Counted from the stretch's first letter, positions 26,066 to 35,049 are shown. The stretch: DNA of 44,713 nt from Nocardia pseudovaccinii NBRC 100343 (GCF_001613225.1 NZ_BDBY01000375.1:1-44713); one strand, 5' to 3'. The notes: generated from the letters alone by a model not told the origin. A program made the numbers and translations.

Positions 26066-28396
26066 TCAGAGCAGGTCGAGGGCAGCGCTGACGATGCTGT
26101 CGGTGTCGATGCCGTGGTATCGGTACACGTCATCGAGGGAGCCGACCTGCCCGAACCGTGTGACACCCAATGCGGTGTGGCGCACCCGATTGATTCCGGG
26201 CAGGAACGCCAGCGTGTGCGGGTGGCCGTCGAGGACAGTGACCAGTGGGGTGGCGCGATCGGCGGGAAAGAGCTGATCCAGAATCCAGGTCTCGCCGGTG
26301 CCTCGGCCCTGGCGTGCCTGGATTGCCTGGAACAGCAGTCCGGGGCTGGTGATACAGAGGACGTCGGCGGGCACGCCAGAGGCGGTGAGCCTTTCGGCGG
26401 CGGCAAGGGCTTCGGTCATCATCGCGCCCATCGCGGCGATGGTCACTTTGGCGTCGTCGCGATGGATCAGCGGATACCCCCCGGCGACGACCTGGCGGCG
26501 GCGGCGTTCACGTGCCGCGGGGTCGATCGGGACGGCCGCCAGCGTCTGATCGACGGGTCGCGTCGACAGCCGCAGGTAGGCGGAGCTGCCGTCGGGTCGG
26601 CCGAGCCGGTTCAGGCAAGCGAGCAGGCTCCATTCGACATCGATGGAGAACGCGGGTTCGTAGCTGATACAGCCCGGTTGTTCGAGGCCGATCGAGGGTG
26701 TCTTGATGGATTGGTGCGCACCGCCCTCGGCGGCCAAGGTGACCCCGGATGGAGTGCCGACCAGGATGGATTGCCCCCCGGCATAGATGCCGTACGACCA
26801 CGGTTCGAGAGCGCGTTCGACGAAGGGGTCGTAGAGGACTCCGATCGGGAACAGGGGCTGTCCCCACCGACTCCAGGTGGCGCCGAGTTCACCGATGAGG
26901 CCGACGAGGTTCGTTTCGGCGATGCCCAGCTCCATGTGCTGGCCGGTGGGCTTCTCCCGCCAGTGCAGGATGGTCTCGGCATCGTCGGCGAACCAGTCGT
27001 GCCGTTCGGCCGAGGACCACACCCCGACCTTGTTCACCCACCCGGCGAGGTTGGTCGTCGAACTCACATCCGGGCTCACTGTGACAACACGTTTCGCCGC
27101 GTCGGGTGCCGCGCGGGTCAGGTCCAGCAGCACCCGACCGAGCGCCGACTGGGTGGTCGCGCTGCCCTTGGGGGTGCGGCCGAAGTCGCACGGAATCACC
27201 GGCGGCTGTGCCGCGCTGATCGGATCACGATGCAGCCGAGCCGCGGCCGCCGCGCACACACGCCCGGCGTCGGCGTCGGCGCCGAACCGCTGCCATGGCC
27301 GGTCGGGGTCCATGCCCAATTCCGTTGCCAGGCCCCGGTATTCCTCCACGCTCAGCAGCGACGAGTGATTCTGGGGGTGGCCCTGGGTGGGCAGCCCGTA
27401 TCCCTTGATGGTGTAGGCGATGATGACGGTGGGCCGGGTGTCATCGATCTGCCGGTAGGCCGCCGACAATGCCGCGAGATCGTGACCGCCCAGGTTTCGT
27501 ATCGCCGCGGCCAAGGTGTGGTCGTCGAGTCCGGCGATCAGCGTCGCGATCTCCGCGCTTCCCGCACCGGCGCCAGGCAGCCTCGTGCGTAACTCGTCGG
27601 CGCCGCAGCGCAACAACCGCTGGTATTCCGGGTTCGGCATGTCGAGGATGCGAGCACGCAACGCTGCCCCACCCGGTCGAGTGAACAGCGACTCGAGCAG
27701 CTGCCCGAATTTGACGGTGATCACCTGCCACCCAGCGGCGTCGAACATCTTCTCGAGCCTGCCAGCGGCGATATTGGGCACGACACGGTCCAGGGATTGC
27801 CGATTGAGATCGACGATCCACACCACCTCGCCCAAATCGACGATGCCAGGATCGAGGATGGCCTCCCACACCGCACCTTCGTCGAGTTCGGCATCACCCA
27901 CCAGGGAGTACTGGCGACCGGTACCAGCACCACCGCCGATGGTGTTGACGTAGCGGCGCGCCATCGCTCCCCAAATGGGCGCGGTGGCCCCGATGCCAAC
28001 CGATCCGGTCGAGTAGTCCACGGTGTCGGGATCCTTTGCCCGGCTCGGGTACGACTGCAGTCCGCCGAACTCGCGCAGCGTGGTCATGTACGACTCGTCG
28101 AGTTCGCCCAACAGATAGTTGATGCCGTGCAGGACCGGGGACGCGTGCGGCTTGACCGACACGCGGTCGCCCGGCTGCAACTGCTCGAACCACAATGCGG
28201 TCATGATCGACACCATCGACGCGCACGACGCCTGATGTCCCCCGACCTTGAGCCCGCTCGGATTGGGGCGAACCCGATTGGCATGGTGGATCATCGCCGT
28301 GGACAGCCACAGCACTCGCTGCTGAATCTCCTCGAGCGCTTCGGTGGGCGGCGGGCCGAAGGTCGCGGCTTCAGGATCGATGGCCGGGGCGTTCAT
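26066..28396 (-). CDS. 2-oxoacid dehydrogenase E1, homodimeric transketolase-like type
   Basis: A 776-residue thiamine-diphosphate enzyme of the AceE/transketolase type, with both TPP-binding halves on one chain. Seen are GGHQASCASM near residue 52, the TPP motif GDAELDEG (167-174) ending at Asn198, the IAYTIKGYGLPTQGHPQNHS segment, and a pyrimidine-binding region with GIAETNLVGLIGELGATW. It is clearly shorter than the roughly 900-residue AceE of housekeeping pyruvate dehydrogenase. It decarboxylates a 2-oxoacid and passes the acyl to the lipoyl domain of E2. The ATG follows GAGGAGA. It is transcribed away from the Lrp-type gene. The substrate could be pyruvate released by meta-cleavage or a branched or larger oxoacid. 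Confidence 0.85.
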   Translation of the reverse strand: MNAPAIDPEAATFGPPPTEALEEIQQRVLWLSTAMIHHANRVRPNPSGLKVGGHQASCASMVSIMTALWFEQLQPGDRVSVKPHASPVLHGINYLLGELDESYMTTLREFGGLQSYPSRAKDPDTVDYSTGSVGIGATAPIWGAMARRYVNTIGGGAGTGRQYSLVGDAELDEGAVWEAILDPGIVDLGEVVWIVDLNRQSLDRVVPNIAAGRLEKMFDAAGWQVITVKFGQLLESLFTRPGGAALRARILDMPNPEYQRLLRCGADELRTRLPGAGAGSAEIATLIAGLDDHTLAAAIRNLGGHDLAALSAAYRQIDDTRPTVIIAYTIKGYGLPTQGHPQNHSSLLSVEEYRGLATELGMDPDRPWQRFGADADAGRVCAAAAARLHRDPISAAQPPVIPCDFGRTPKGSATTQSALGRVLLDLTRAAPDAAKRVVTVSPDVSSTTNLAGWVNKVGVWSSAERHDWFADDAETILHWREKPTGQHMELGIAETNLVGLIGELGATWSRWGQPLFPIGVLYDPFVERALEPWSYGIYAGGQSILVGTPSGVTLAAEGGAHQSIKTPSIGLEQPGCISYEPAFSIDVEWSLLACLNRLGRPDGSSAYLRLSTRPVDQTLAAVPIDPAARERRRRQVVAGGYPLIHRDDAKVTIAAMGAMMTEALAAAERLTASGVPADVLCITSPGLLFQAIQARQGRGTGETWILDQLFPADRATPLVTVLDGHPHTLAFLPGINRVRHTALGVTRFGQVGSLDDVYRYHGIDTDSIVSAALDLL

Positions 28397-28670
28397 GGGA
28401 GTTCTCCTCGCAGGTAAATCGTTGCGGCCATGCGCAAACGGGCTCTCGGTTCGGGGTCACACTCTGGTAGAGATCCGGTCTGACGCTCAGGCGTTGTGCG
28501 CCCGAGTCGGTGGAAGCCGGGAGTAGGGGCAGATCGCCCTCCGAAGACCGTCCTGTTTGTGCAGAACTGCGAACAAGTGCAGCAATCGGAGCTCTTTTGC
28601 GCAATACTTGGATTCAAGATTGATCAGAATGCACGCGCAGCGCTGCCATGACGAGAGCGGGGTTACCACA

Positions 28671-29189
28671 ATGCCCAGCACGCACACGATCGACCAGATC
28701 GACGCGAGGATCCTGCTGGCACTGATCCGCGCTCCGCGGGCGACCGCGCTGGCGCTGGCCGAGGAGACCGGGCTGTCGCGCAATACGGTGCAGGCGCGGC
28801 TGAGCAAACTAGAATCGGCGGGCGCGCTGGAGTCGTTCGAGCGGCGCGTCAATCCGTCGGCACTCGGATACCCCTTGCAAGCGTTCGTGCTTACCAATGT
28901 CACCCAGCGCAAGCTCGCCGCCGTCTCGGCCGCGCTGGCCGAAATCCCCGAAATCCTCGAGGTGCACGGACTCAGCGGTGTCGCCGATCTGCTCGTCCAC
29001 GTGGTCGCCCGCGACGCCGATGACCTCTACCGAGTAGCGGGGCGGATTCTCGACATCAAAGGCGTCAAGCGCACCAGCACCGCCCTCGTGATGCGCGAAC
29101 TTCTCGACTACCGCATCCGGCCGCTGGTCGCCGCACAGGCCAACCGCCGACCTTCCACCGCAGGCCAAAGGCGCACCAACGCGGACTGA
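28671..29189 (+). CDS. Lrp/AsnC family transcriptional regulator
   Basis: A 172-residue regulator. It has an N-terminal AsnC helix-turn-helix (TIDQIDARILLALIRAP, then ALAEETGLSRNTVQARLSKL, residues 6-48) and a C-terminal RAM/AsnC ligand domain (about 65-145). The ATG at 28671 was chosen because it gives the standard family start; a longer reading from 28557 adds residues with no resemblance. It is divergent from the E1-E2 operon, with a 274-bp shared region, and is most likely its regulator, as Lrp-type proteins are for branched-chain oxoacid dehydrogenases. Two GTGCAG repeats (28559 and 28576 regions) in the intergenic DNA could be part of its site; this is a weak observation. Confidence 0.88.
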   Translation: MPSTHTIDQIDARILLALIRAPRATALALAEETGLSRNTVQARLSKLESAGALESFERRVNPSALGYPLQAFVLTNVTQRKLAAVSAALAEIPEILEVHGLSGVADLLVHVVARDADDLYRVAGRILDIKGVKRTSTALVMRELLDYRIRPLVAAQANRRPSTAGQRRTNAD

Positions 29190-29194
29190 CGGTC

Positions 29195-29223
29195 TTGTCA
29201 AAAATTTGCCTTACTAGTAATCT
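29195..29223 (+). promoter_or_regulatory. Sigma-70-type promoter overlapped by a shared-dyad copy (site J)
   Basis: TTGTCA (29195-29200), 17 bp, TAATCT (29218-29223). The dyad copy GTCAAAAATTTGCC (29197-29210; minus GGCAAATTTTTGAC, two arm mismatches) covers the -35, a classic repressor position. The 339-bp gap to the MFS gene at 29529 holds no convincing gene; a 27-codon frame from ATG 29224 has no ribosome binding site. Confidence 0.5.
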
Positions 29224-29528
29224 ATGGAAGTTGCTGCGCCGCCCGAGGACACCGTGACATCGCCCGATTTCCTGGGCACAATTCGCCATGCGCGAATAGC
29301 GAATTAAAGAAAGAAACGGCGTCGCCTTATCCGCTGCCCTATGACGGCAGAGTCACCGCGCCGACATCGGCGAAACTATGCGCAGCAATAACGAAATCCA
29401 GGCGATTGTCGACCTCAGCCAAGGATTCCGACCGGCCCGGTCGCAAGCCGACCATCGCCGCCAGTTATTCAGCTCCACGCGTGCCGTCCGAGCTGCTCGA
29501 CTGAGAACTCAACACTCCTAGGAAAACA

Positions 29529-30851
29529 ATGAATTCCGTTGTGCCCCACGCCCTCGGGCCGCTGCCACGCAGGCGTTGGACGATCCTCATCCCGACCGTC
29601 TTCGTGACTTATGGGTTGCACTACATCGATCGAATTAATACCGCTCTGCTGTTTCCGCATGTCGCCCAGGACATTCCGATGTCCGGCACGGCCGCCGGAC
29701 TCGCCCAGGGGGTGACATTTCTCGGATATATGCTGCTGCAGGTGCCAGCCGTTTGGGCGGCGCATCGTTGGGGGCCGCGCCGAATCGTGTTCTGGTGCAT
29801 GGTCTTCTGGGCGCTCGCCGCGATGTCCGGCGGCCTGGTACAGAACATGACTCAGATGATCCTTGCGCGATTCCTGCTCGGACTTGCCGAGGGGCCTCTG
29901 GTACCGCTCGTGATCTACCTTCTCAGCAAATACTTCGTGTCCACCGAGCGAGCCCGGTCCGCGGCTTGGTTTCTGTTGGTCCTGCCGCTTTCTCAGGTAC
30001 TGGGTGCGCCGCTGACCGGTTTCCTGCTCGGGCATCTCAGCTGGCGCGCGGTCTTCGTGGTCGAGGGCGCGCCACCACTGCTATGGGCGTTCGTCTGGCT
30101 GCTCGTCGCAGCGAATACCCCGCAGCAGGCACGCTGGCTGGATGCATCGGATAGTGCGGCCGTCACCGCGTGTATCACCGCCGAGGAAGCCATGAAAGTC
30201 GGCGCGAATCGAGTGAGCCTCGCGACACTTGCACGCCAGCGCGTCGTCTGGGTGCTCGCCGCCCTCTACTTCACCGGCACCGGCGGGTCGGTGGGTCTGG
30301 CGCTCTGGCTTCCGACAATCATCGCGGACCTTTCAGACCAAACAACCGCACTGCAGATCGGGCTGCTCACCGCACTACCGTCGCTGTTCGGGGCAATCGT
30401 CTTAGTCCTGTCCGCCCGATGGAGCGACACTCGCGACACCAGAAGGACTCCGATGCTAACCGGGTTCGGCGTAGCGGCGGTGGCCATGATCGTCGGCACA
30501 CAGGTTCCCGGCACGCTATGGCCGCAGATGACGGTATTCATCGTGGCGGTCAGTGCGATCTCGAGCATTTCAGCTGTGCTCGCTTCGATACCGGGATCGG
30601 TACTGTCACAAGTGACGGCCGCCGCAGCGTTGGCGGTGGGCAACAGTTTCGGCGCGATCGGCCAATTCCTGGCGCCGTTCCTGATCGGCGCCCTGCGCGA
30701 TGCGACCGGTAACTCGCGGTCCGTGAGCTACGTCGCACTCGCCTGCCTCTGGGCGCTGGGATTCGCGGCGTCGGTCTTCATTGTGGATCGTGCACCACGG
30801 ACAGCATCCGAGTCATCAGTACCGAAATCAGCCGCGCCCGAATGCAATTGA
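29529..30851 (+). CDS. MFS transporter, anion:cation symporter (ACS) type
   Basis: A 440-residue, 12-helix major facilitator. The first helix carries YGLHYIDRINTALLF, the usual Y-x-DR-x-N signature of the ACS/phthalate-permease family, and the loop between helices 2 and 3 has RWGPRRI. The family imports organic anions such as phthalates, hydroxybenzoates, hexuronates and tartrate with protons. The ATG follows TAGGAAA. It stands alone on the plus strand and faces the meta-cleavage operon across a strong terminator. The promoter 300 bp upstream contains a copy of the shared dyad, so it is plausibly the uptake system for the pathway substrate or an aromatic acid. Confidence 0.9.
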   Translation: MNSVVPHALGPLPRRRWTILIPTVFVTYGLHYIDRINTALLFPHVAQDIPMSGTAAGLAQGVTFLGYMLLQVPAVWAAHRWGPRRIVFWCMVFWALAAMSGGLVQNMTQMILARFLLGLAEGPLVPLVIYLLSKYFVSTERARSAAWFLLVLPLSQVLGAPLTGFLLGHLSWRAVFVVEGAPPLLWAFVWLLVAANTPQQARWLDASDSAAVTACITAEEAMKVGANRVSLATLARQRVVWVLAALYFTGTGGSVGLALWLPTIIADLSDQTTALQIGLLTALPSLFGAIVLVLSARWSDTRDTRRTPMLTGFGVAAVAMIVGTQVPGTLWPQMTVFIVAVSAISSISAVLASIPGSVLSQVTAAAALAVGNSFGAIGQFLAPFLIGALRDATGNSRSVSYVALACLWALGFAASVFIVDRAPRTASESSVPKSAAPECN

Positions 30852-30875
30852 CGTCGTACCCGAGCGATAAAAATG

Positions 30876-30914
30876 AAACCGGCGGCGATCCTGAAAAAGG
30901 ATTGCCGCCGGTTT
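30876..30914. terminator. Bidirectional terminator between MFS and NmrA-like genes
   Basis: AAACCGGCGGCGATCC (30876-30891) and GGATTGCCGCCGGTTT (30899-30914) form a 16-bp stem with one G-T pair and a 7-nt A-rich loop. The A run on one side and T run on the other suit termination from both directions. Confidence 0.88.
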
Positions 30915-30973
30915 ATGCCATCATTTATCTATATTTCGAGATCGGTGATCCGGTACAGGCGCATGCGAATCGT

Positions 30974-31828
30974 TTACCGATTTCCCAGCTCTCGGTCGAC
31001 CACCTGCGCGAAACCGTTCGGAGCACGCCCGAGCAGATACTGGAAGACCGCCGGATTGCCCCGGAACCCGTGCGCGTCGTAGTGCGCGAAGGTAGAGATC
31101 ATGTCGGCAGCCGCCATCGGCTTCTCGAGTGCCGCTGGCGGCAGCGGTGCCGATGTCGGCGGCACCAGCACCGGCCGCAATGCCACGCCGCGCTGTGCCG
31201 CTATGGCAGCAACCATCTGCTTCATGGTCGTCAGCGGACCGGCGAGCTCGTAGCTGGCGTATTCGTGTCCATCCTCGGTAAGAACCTTGGCCCCGACCTC
31301 GGCGAGCTCCGCGAGGTCGAGCACCGACACCGGAGCCTCCAGGTCGAAGGGAACCGAAACTTCCGGGCCACCACCATTGAGCATCGCCAGGACCACCTGC
31401 GCGTACATCGAGGGCTGCAGGATCGTCCACCGCAGTGAACTGTCCCGGACCGCCGCCTCGGCGCGTGCCTTGCGTAGATGGTTGCGCAACGCGGGAGTAT
31501 ACGGATGCAATACCGAGTGGTACACGAACCGCTCGACTCCCGCGCCAGTTGCGGCCCGCACTGCATTGATCACGAACTCGTCCTCCAGCGGGTGCAGCAC
31601 CGGAGGAATCACATACACTGCTCGCGCCCCCTCGAACGCCCCCCGCAACGCCGATTCGTCACCGAAATCGGCGTGCCGGACGCTGGAGGCTCCCAATGCA
31701 CTCAACCGTTCAGCGCCATCGGCACTGTGCGTAATCGCCGAGACCGCGACACCCTGGCGCAGTAATTCTGCAAGCAGCGGACGCCCTGAACTGCCGGATG
31801 CCCCGGCTACCACGATCTCCCCGGTCAC
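30974..31828 (-). CDS. NmrA-like NAD(P)-binding protein
   Basis: A 284-residue atypical SDR with the cofactor loop VVAGASGSSGRPLLAELL (GASGSSG), RFVYHSVLHPYTP, and WTILQPSMYAQ, homologous throughout to the NmrA protein at 23705-24589. It is the last gene of a leftward operon. Its ATG overlaps the stop of the upstream FAH-family gene by ATGA (31825-31828), so translation is coupled. Activity may be enone or quinone reduction on a ring-cleavage intermediate, or a redox-sensing role; sequence alone cannot decide. Presence of NmrA partners in two separated groups of the window suggests that two related branches use one. Confidence 0.83.
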   Translation of the reverse strand: MTGEIVVAGASGSSGRPLLAELLRQGVAVSAITHSADGAERLSALGASSVRHADFGDESALRGAFEGARAVYVIPPVLHPLEDEFVINAVRAATGAGVERFVYHSVLHPYTPALRNHLRKARAEAAVRDSSLRWTILQPSMYAQVVLAMLNGGGPEVSVPFDLEAPVSVLDLAELAEVGAKVLTEDGHEYASYELAGPLTTMKQMVAAIAAQRGVALRPVLVPPTSAPLPPAALEKPMAAADMISTFAHYDAHGFRGNPAVFQYLLGRAPNGFAQVVDRELGNR

Positions 31829-32667
31829 GACTGCCGAACGAAACGATGCCGCATCTCGCCGATGCCCGCGATGTCGGTGACGAGTTCGTCCTCCGGCGTG
31901 ATGGTGCGGCGGGGTTCGCGCGTCCAGCCCACTCCCGACGGGGTTCCAGTGAAGATCAGATCCCCAGGCAACAGCGGGACGATCGCGGAAAGGTAGGCGA
32001 CCAGTTGGGGAATACCGAAAATGAAATCGTTCGTGCGGCCCTTCTGCATCCGCTCACCTGAGAGCCAGCAGCCGAGCTCGATGTCTTCGGGATCGTCGAA
32101 CTCATCGGCGGTAACCATTGCCGGCCCGATCGGCGAGAAGCCCTCGAACGACTTTCCCATACTGAACTGCGGCGGCGTCCCACCCAACTGCACGCCACGG
32201 TCGGAAATATCCTGTCCGGCAGTCAAACCGGCGATGTAGGACCATGCCTCGGTAACCGGGACATTCCGCGCCCGCCTTCCGATGACCGCGACCAGTTCGA
32301 CCTCGAAATCCACGGTATCCGACGGCAGCACGATCTCGGCGTAGGGTCCGGTGATCGAGGCCGGGAACTTGGTGAACACCACCGGAGTCGCCGGCGGGGC
32401 GACCCCCGCTTCGGCCGCATGGCTGACGAAGTTCATACCGATCGCGAATACCTGGCGGGGGCTGGGGACCGGCGGGCCGACTTCGGCTTCGTGCACCGCA
32501 CGGTCCGGACCGCCCCGATAGGCGTCAGCCCAGCTGCGGAATTCGCCCCAGCGGTCGTACACAGCCTGCACATCGGCCGAGAAACGGCCCGCGCTGGCAG
32601 TCTCGACATCGACCGCACCGCCCTCGACGGCCAGACTGAGCCGACCGGAAAGATTGAAAATACGCAT
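31825..32667 (-). CDS. Fumarylacetoacetate hydrolase family protein
   Basis: A 280-residue FAH-family protein: SPRQVFAIGMNFVSHAAEAG at the domain start, VFTKFPASITGP, the metal site DTVDFEVELVAVIGRRAR (Glu-x-Glu), and FTGTPSGVGWTREP near the end. The family hydrolyses C-C bonds in 1,3-diketo acids, or hydrates, isomerises or decarboxylates meta-cleavage products (HpcE, 2-oxopent-4-enoate hydratase relatives). The ATG at 32667 follows GAAGGGA. It is coupled by ATGA overlap to the NmrA-like gene and 34 bp from a SnoaL-like gene. Together with the second FAH member at 33129 it probably processes the product of the extradiol dioxygenase. Confidence 0.9.
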   Translation of the reverse strand: MRIFNLSGRLSLAVEGGAVDVETASAGRFSADVQAVYDRWGEFRSWADAYRGGPDRAVHEAEVGPPVPSPRQVFAIGMNFVSHAAEAGVAPPATPVVFTKFPASITGPYAEIVLPSDTVDFEVELVAVIGRRARNVPVTEAWSYIAGLTAGQDISDRGVQLGGTPPQFSMGKSFEGFSPIGPAMVTADEFDDPEDIELGCWLSGERMQKGRTNDFIFGIPQLVAYLSAIVPLLPGDLIFTGTPSGVGWTREPRRTITPEDELVTDIAGIGEMRHRFVRQS

Positions 32668-32701
32668 GAATTAATCCCTTCAGAGATATAGAATCCCTGG
32701 C

Positions 32702-33094
32702 TTACCCGAACAGAATGTCGTGAGCCTTCTTAGTATCGGTGTATTCACGGACCCGAGCGATGCGACCACCATCGAATTCGAACACCAAATTGTATTTGTT
32801 GCTGTAGTGTTTGCCGTTCTCGAGATCGGCATCGGACTCCACCTCGACCGATACGCGATTATCCTCCGCGATGATTCCGACGGGCGCGAACTTGACCGAA
32901 CCCACCGTCACCTTGCTCAGGCCGTTGATCATATTCCGAATACCCTGCGCATCATGATCGCCTGATATCGGAAGGTCACCTGCAACCCACCAGGTCGCAT
33001 CGTCGGTCATCATGGCCAACGCCGCGTCGGCGTTGCCGGCCTCGAATGCGGCGAGCACCGCGGTCACCACGGCCTTGGTTTCTTTTATGCTCAC
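32702..33094 (-). CDS. SnoaL-like / NTF2-fold protein
   Basis: A 130-residue NTF2-like protein of the ketosteroid-isomerase-related group: AVVTAVLAAFEAGNADAALA, MMTDDATWWVAGDLPISGDH, then an Asn-rich strand KHYSNKYNLVFEFDGGRIAR leading to VREYTDTKKAHDIL. The WW-x-x-GDLP-x-SG block is typical of the group. It begins with GTG after GAAGGAG and lies between two FAH-family genes, 34 bp from each. Known relatives are isomerases, cyclases and small hydrolases. Here a tautomerase or double-bond isomerase for a dienoic ring-cleavage product would fit. It is only distantly similar to the SnoaL-like protein at 3102-3524. Confidence 0.8.
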   Translation of the reverse strand: MSIKETKAVVTAVLAAFEAGNADAALAMMTDDATWWVAGDLPISGDHDAQGIRNMINGLSKVTVGSVKFAPVGIIAEDNRVSVEVESDADLENGKHYSNKYNLVFEFDGGRIARVREYTDTKKAHDILFG

Positions 33095-33128
33095 CCTTGC
33101 TCCTTCGATAATGATGAGATACTCGATT

Positions 33129-34115
33129 TCAGGGCGCTGGACGGATGGGCGTCCGTACTACGTTTCGCAGCTCGGAAATCCCGTCGACGAGCACACCGAT
33201 CTCGTCTCCGTTTTGCAGGAAGGGCCCATTGATGCCGCCTTCCATTGCGGTACCGTCAGGAGTTCCCGACAGAATGATGTCTCCCCCACCGATCGGTACA
33301 TAGCGTGAGATATGGCCTGCCATGCGCCCGAAAGAATTCTGCATCTGAGAGGTCTTCCCATCCTGGCGAACCCGACCGTTCACCAGACACCGGATGCGCA
33401 GGTCGGATACGTCGCCCTCATCGACCACAAGCCAGGGGCCACAGGCATTCCCGGTGCGGAAATTCTTGGTCAGCGACCAGGTGAGCGGTCCGTGATCAAT
33501 CTGCCGCAGCCCCAGTGCCTCGTCTCGAATGCTGAAGTCATTCCACGCGGTATATCCCCACACGGCAATTTGATCGCTGCCCGGCGAGTGCTCGCCCCCG
33601 CCCAACACCACGGCGACCTCTGCCTCGTAATCTAGTTTCTCGGTGCCGTCCGGTGGCGTCACGATCGCACCGTGTCCGACCACGGTGCCCGGTATGACGA
33701 AGAACCCCCACGGAGGAGCGCTTTGCGCACCGGAAGCAACCTGCTCGGTCTTCGACGCCATCCCCGCGGCGTGCGCCGGAAAGTTCCCACCCGCCGCGAA
33801 GATCCGGGATCCGGGATCCGGCAACGGCGGATCCAGGACCACATCGTCCAGCGGGCGTGCTCCGAACCTGTTGAAACCTTGGTCGAGGTCGGCCTGCACC
33901 TTCCCAACGGTGTCGGTCAGCGCGCTGCGAATCGACGGCCACTGCGCAATTAGCGGCATCCAGCTATCGGTTCCACTTCCGAACAACCGCCCTACCGTGT
34001 CACCGAGAACACCTTCGAACTGCCCGACCAGCGAAGTCGATTCGACGACGCTTGCGACACCACCCGAATCAACCACGAACCCCGTTCCCGACGCCGCAAC
34101 TCGAACCAGCTTCAT
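33129..34115 (-). CDS. Fumarylacetoacetate hydrolase family protein
   Basis: A 328-residue FAH-family member with an N-terminal region of about 110 residues before the catalytic fold. Visible blocks: RIFAAGGNFPAHAAGMASK, PPWGFFVIPGTVVGHGAIV, the metal ligands in EKLDYEAEVAVVLGGGEH, FSIRDEALGLRQIDHGPLTW, and LSGTPDGTAMEGG. It starts at an ATG overlapping the stop of the 34112-35005 gene (ATGA), so the two are translationally coupled. Its length and domain layout differ from the second FAH gene at 31825, so the two probably catalyse different steps, for example hydrolysis and isomerisation, of one cleavage product. Confidence 0.88.
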   Translation of the reverse strand: MKLVRVAASGTGFVVDSGGVASVVESTSLVGQFEGVLGDTVGRLFGSGTDSWMPLIAQWPSIRSALTDTVGKVQADLDQGFNRFGARPLDDVVLDPPLPDPGSRIFAAGGNFPAHAAGMASKTEQVASGAQSAPPWGFFVIPGTVVGHGAIVTPPDGTEKLDYEAEVAVVLGGGEHSPGSDQIAVWGYTAWNDFSIRDEALGLRQIDHGPLTWSLTKNFRTGNACGPWLVVDEGDVSDLRIRCLVNGRVRQDGKTSQMQNSFGRMAGHISRYVPIGGGDIILSGTPDGTAMEGGINGPFLQNGDEIGVLVDGISELRNVVRTPIRPAP

Positions 34116-35005
34116 TCGTTATGCACCAGCCGATTCTCGAGCAGAGCTTCGAAGAGCTTGGCAGGATCGGCATCGGCTGAACCGGCCGCAGCAAGACGGC
34201 GATAGTGCTGGTGCGCAATGTGAACCAGATCCAGCGGCGCGCCCAACTCTTCGCCGAAGGAGACGACCTCCTCCAGGTCCTTGACCGCCATATCTACCGT
34301 GGCCAGCCGACCCTCGAACTGCCCGGCCGCCATAAGCGGAGCCCGGATGGCGAATTGGCCCGATGCCGCGCCAGGGCTACCGGCTATCAAGTAAGCGACT
34401 TGTTCAAGATCGAGACCGGCCAGTTTCGCATAGACCATCGCCTCCGCCGTGGCGGTTACATGCACCATCGCAAGAAACTGCGCAACAAGTTTCACCTTCG
34501 TCCCGGTGCCGAACCCACCCACATAGGTGTATTTCGGCGACATCGCCTGGAACACATCGGCGAACCGATCGTGAACCTCGCGATCGCCACTGGCGTAGAT
34601 GGTGGCCAGCTTCGCCGCGACCATCGGTGGGGTACCGCTGACCGGGGCGTCGAGGACCTCGACCCCGCGCGCGACGAACTGTGCGCGCATACGCTCCTTT
34701 TCCGCGACCGGAAAGGTACTGGACTCGATGAGCGGTGGAATATTCTCCGCCGTGAGTACACCTTCGGGGCCGGAAATCACCGAATCCAACGATTTGACAG
34801 AAGGTAAGCAGGTCACAATGACATCGGCTCGCTCGGCCACGTCGCGAGGAGTTCCGCCCCCGGGGACGGCCGCGCCGAGTGCGGTCAAGTCGGCCGCCCG
34901 GCCTCTATTGGTGATAATGACCGGAAATCCCGCTTCGACGAGGGCGGCGGCCAAGGGAAATCCGAGCCTACCGGCACCGATGAACCCCACTGTTGTCTGG
35001 CTCAT
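34112..35005 (-). CDS. Beta-hydroxyacid dehydrogenase, 3-hydroxyisobutyrate dehydrogenase family
   Basis: A 297-residue NAD(P)-dependent dehydrogenase: N-terminal Rossmann VGFIGAGRLGFPLAAALVEA (GAGRLG), ITNRG, the DAPVSGTP substrate loop, and the catalytic Lys in GTGTKVKLVAQF. The Asn usually four residues after this Lys is a Gln here (K-x-x-x-N becomes K-x-x-x-Q), a small but unusual change. The family oxidises 3-hydroxyacids to semialdehydes or reduces tartronate semialdehyde; imine reductases are also related. It is the second gene of the meta-cleavage operon, 44 bp after the dioxygenase, and overlaps the FAH gene by ATGA. It may handle a small hydroxyacid or aldehyde fragment. Confidence 0.86.
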   Translation of the reverse strand: MSQTTVGFIGAGRLGFPLAAALVEAGFPVIITNRGRAADLTALGAAVPGGGTPRDVAERADVIVTCLPSVKSLDSVISGPEGVLTAENIPPLIESSTFPVAEKERMRAQFVARGVEVLDAPVSGTPPMVAAKLATIYASGDREVHDRFADVFQAMSPKYTYVGGFGTGTKVKLVAQFLAMVHVTATAEAMVYAKLAGLDLEQVAYLIAGSPGAASGQFAIRAPLMAAGQFEGRLATVDMAVKDLEEVVSFGEELGAPLDLVHIAHQHYRRLAAAGSADADPAKLFEALLENRLVHNE

Positions 35006-35049
35006 GAATTGTCCACTTCCTTGTGCGACTACAAATCTGCCGGTGCAGA

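Noticed and set aside
26038..26406. N-terminal extension of the E2 gene into E1
   Set aside because: It overlaps E1 coding; the lipoyl domain starts right after ATG 26037, which has a ribosome binding site.
29224..29307. A 27-codon frame just after the promoter at 29195
   Set aside because: Its ATG lies immediately after the -10 box, upstream of the expected transcription start, and has no ribosome binding site.
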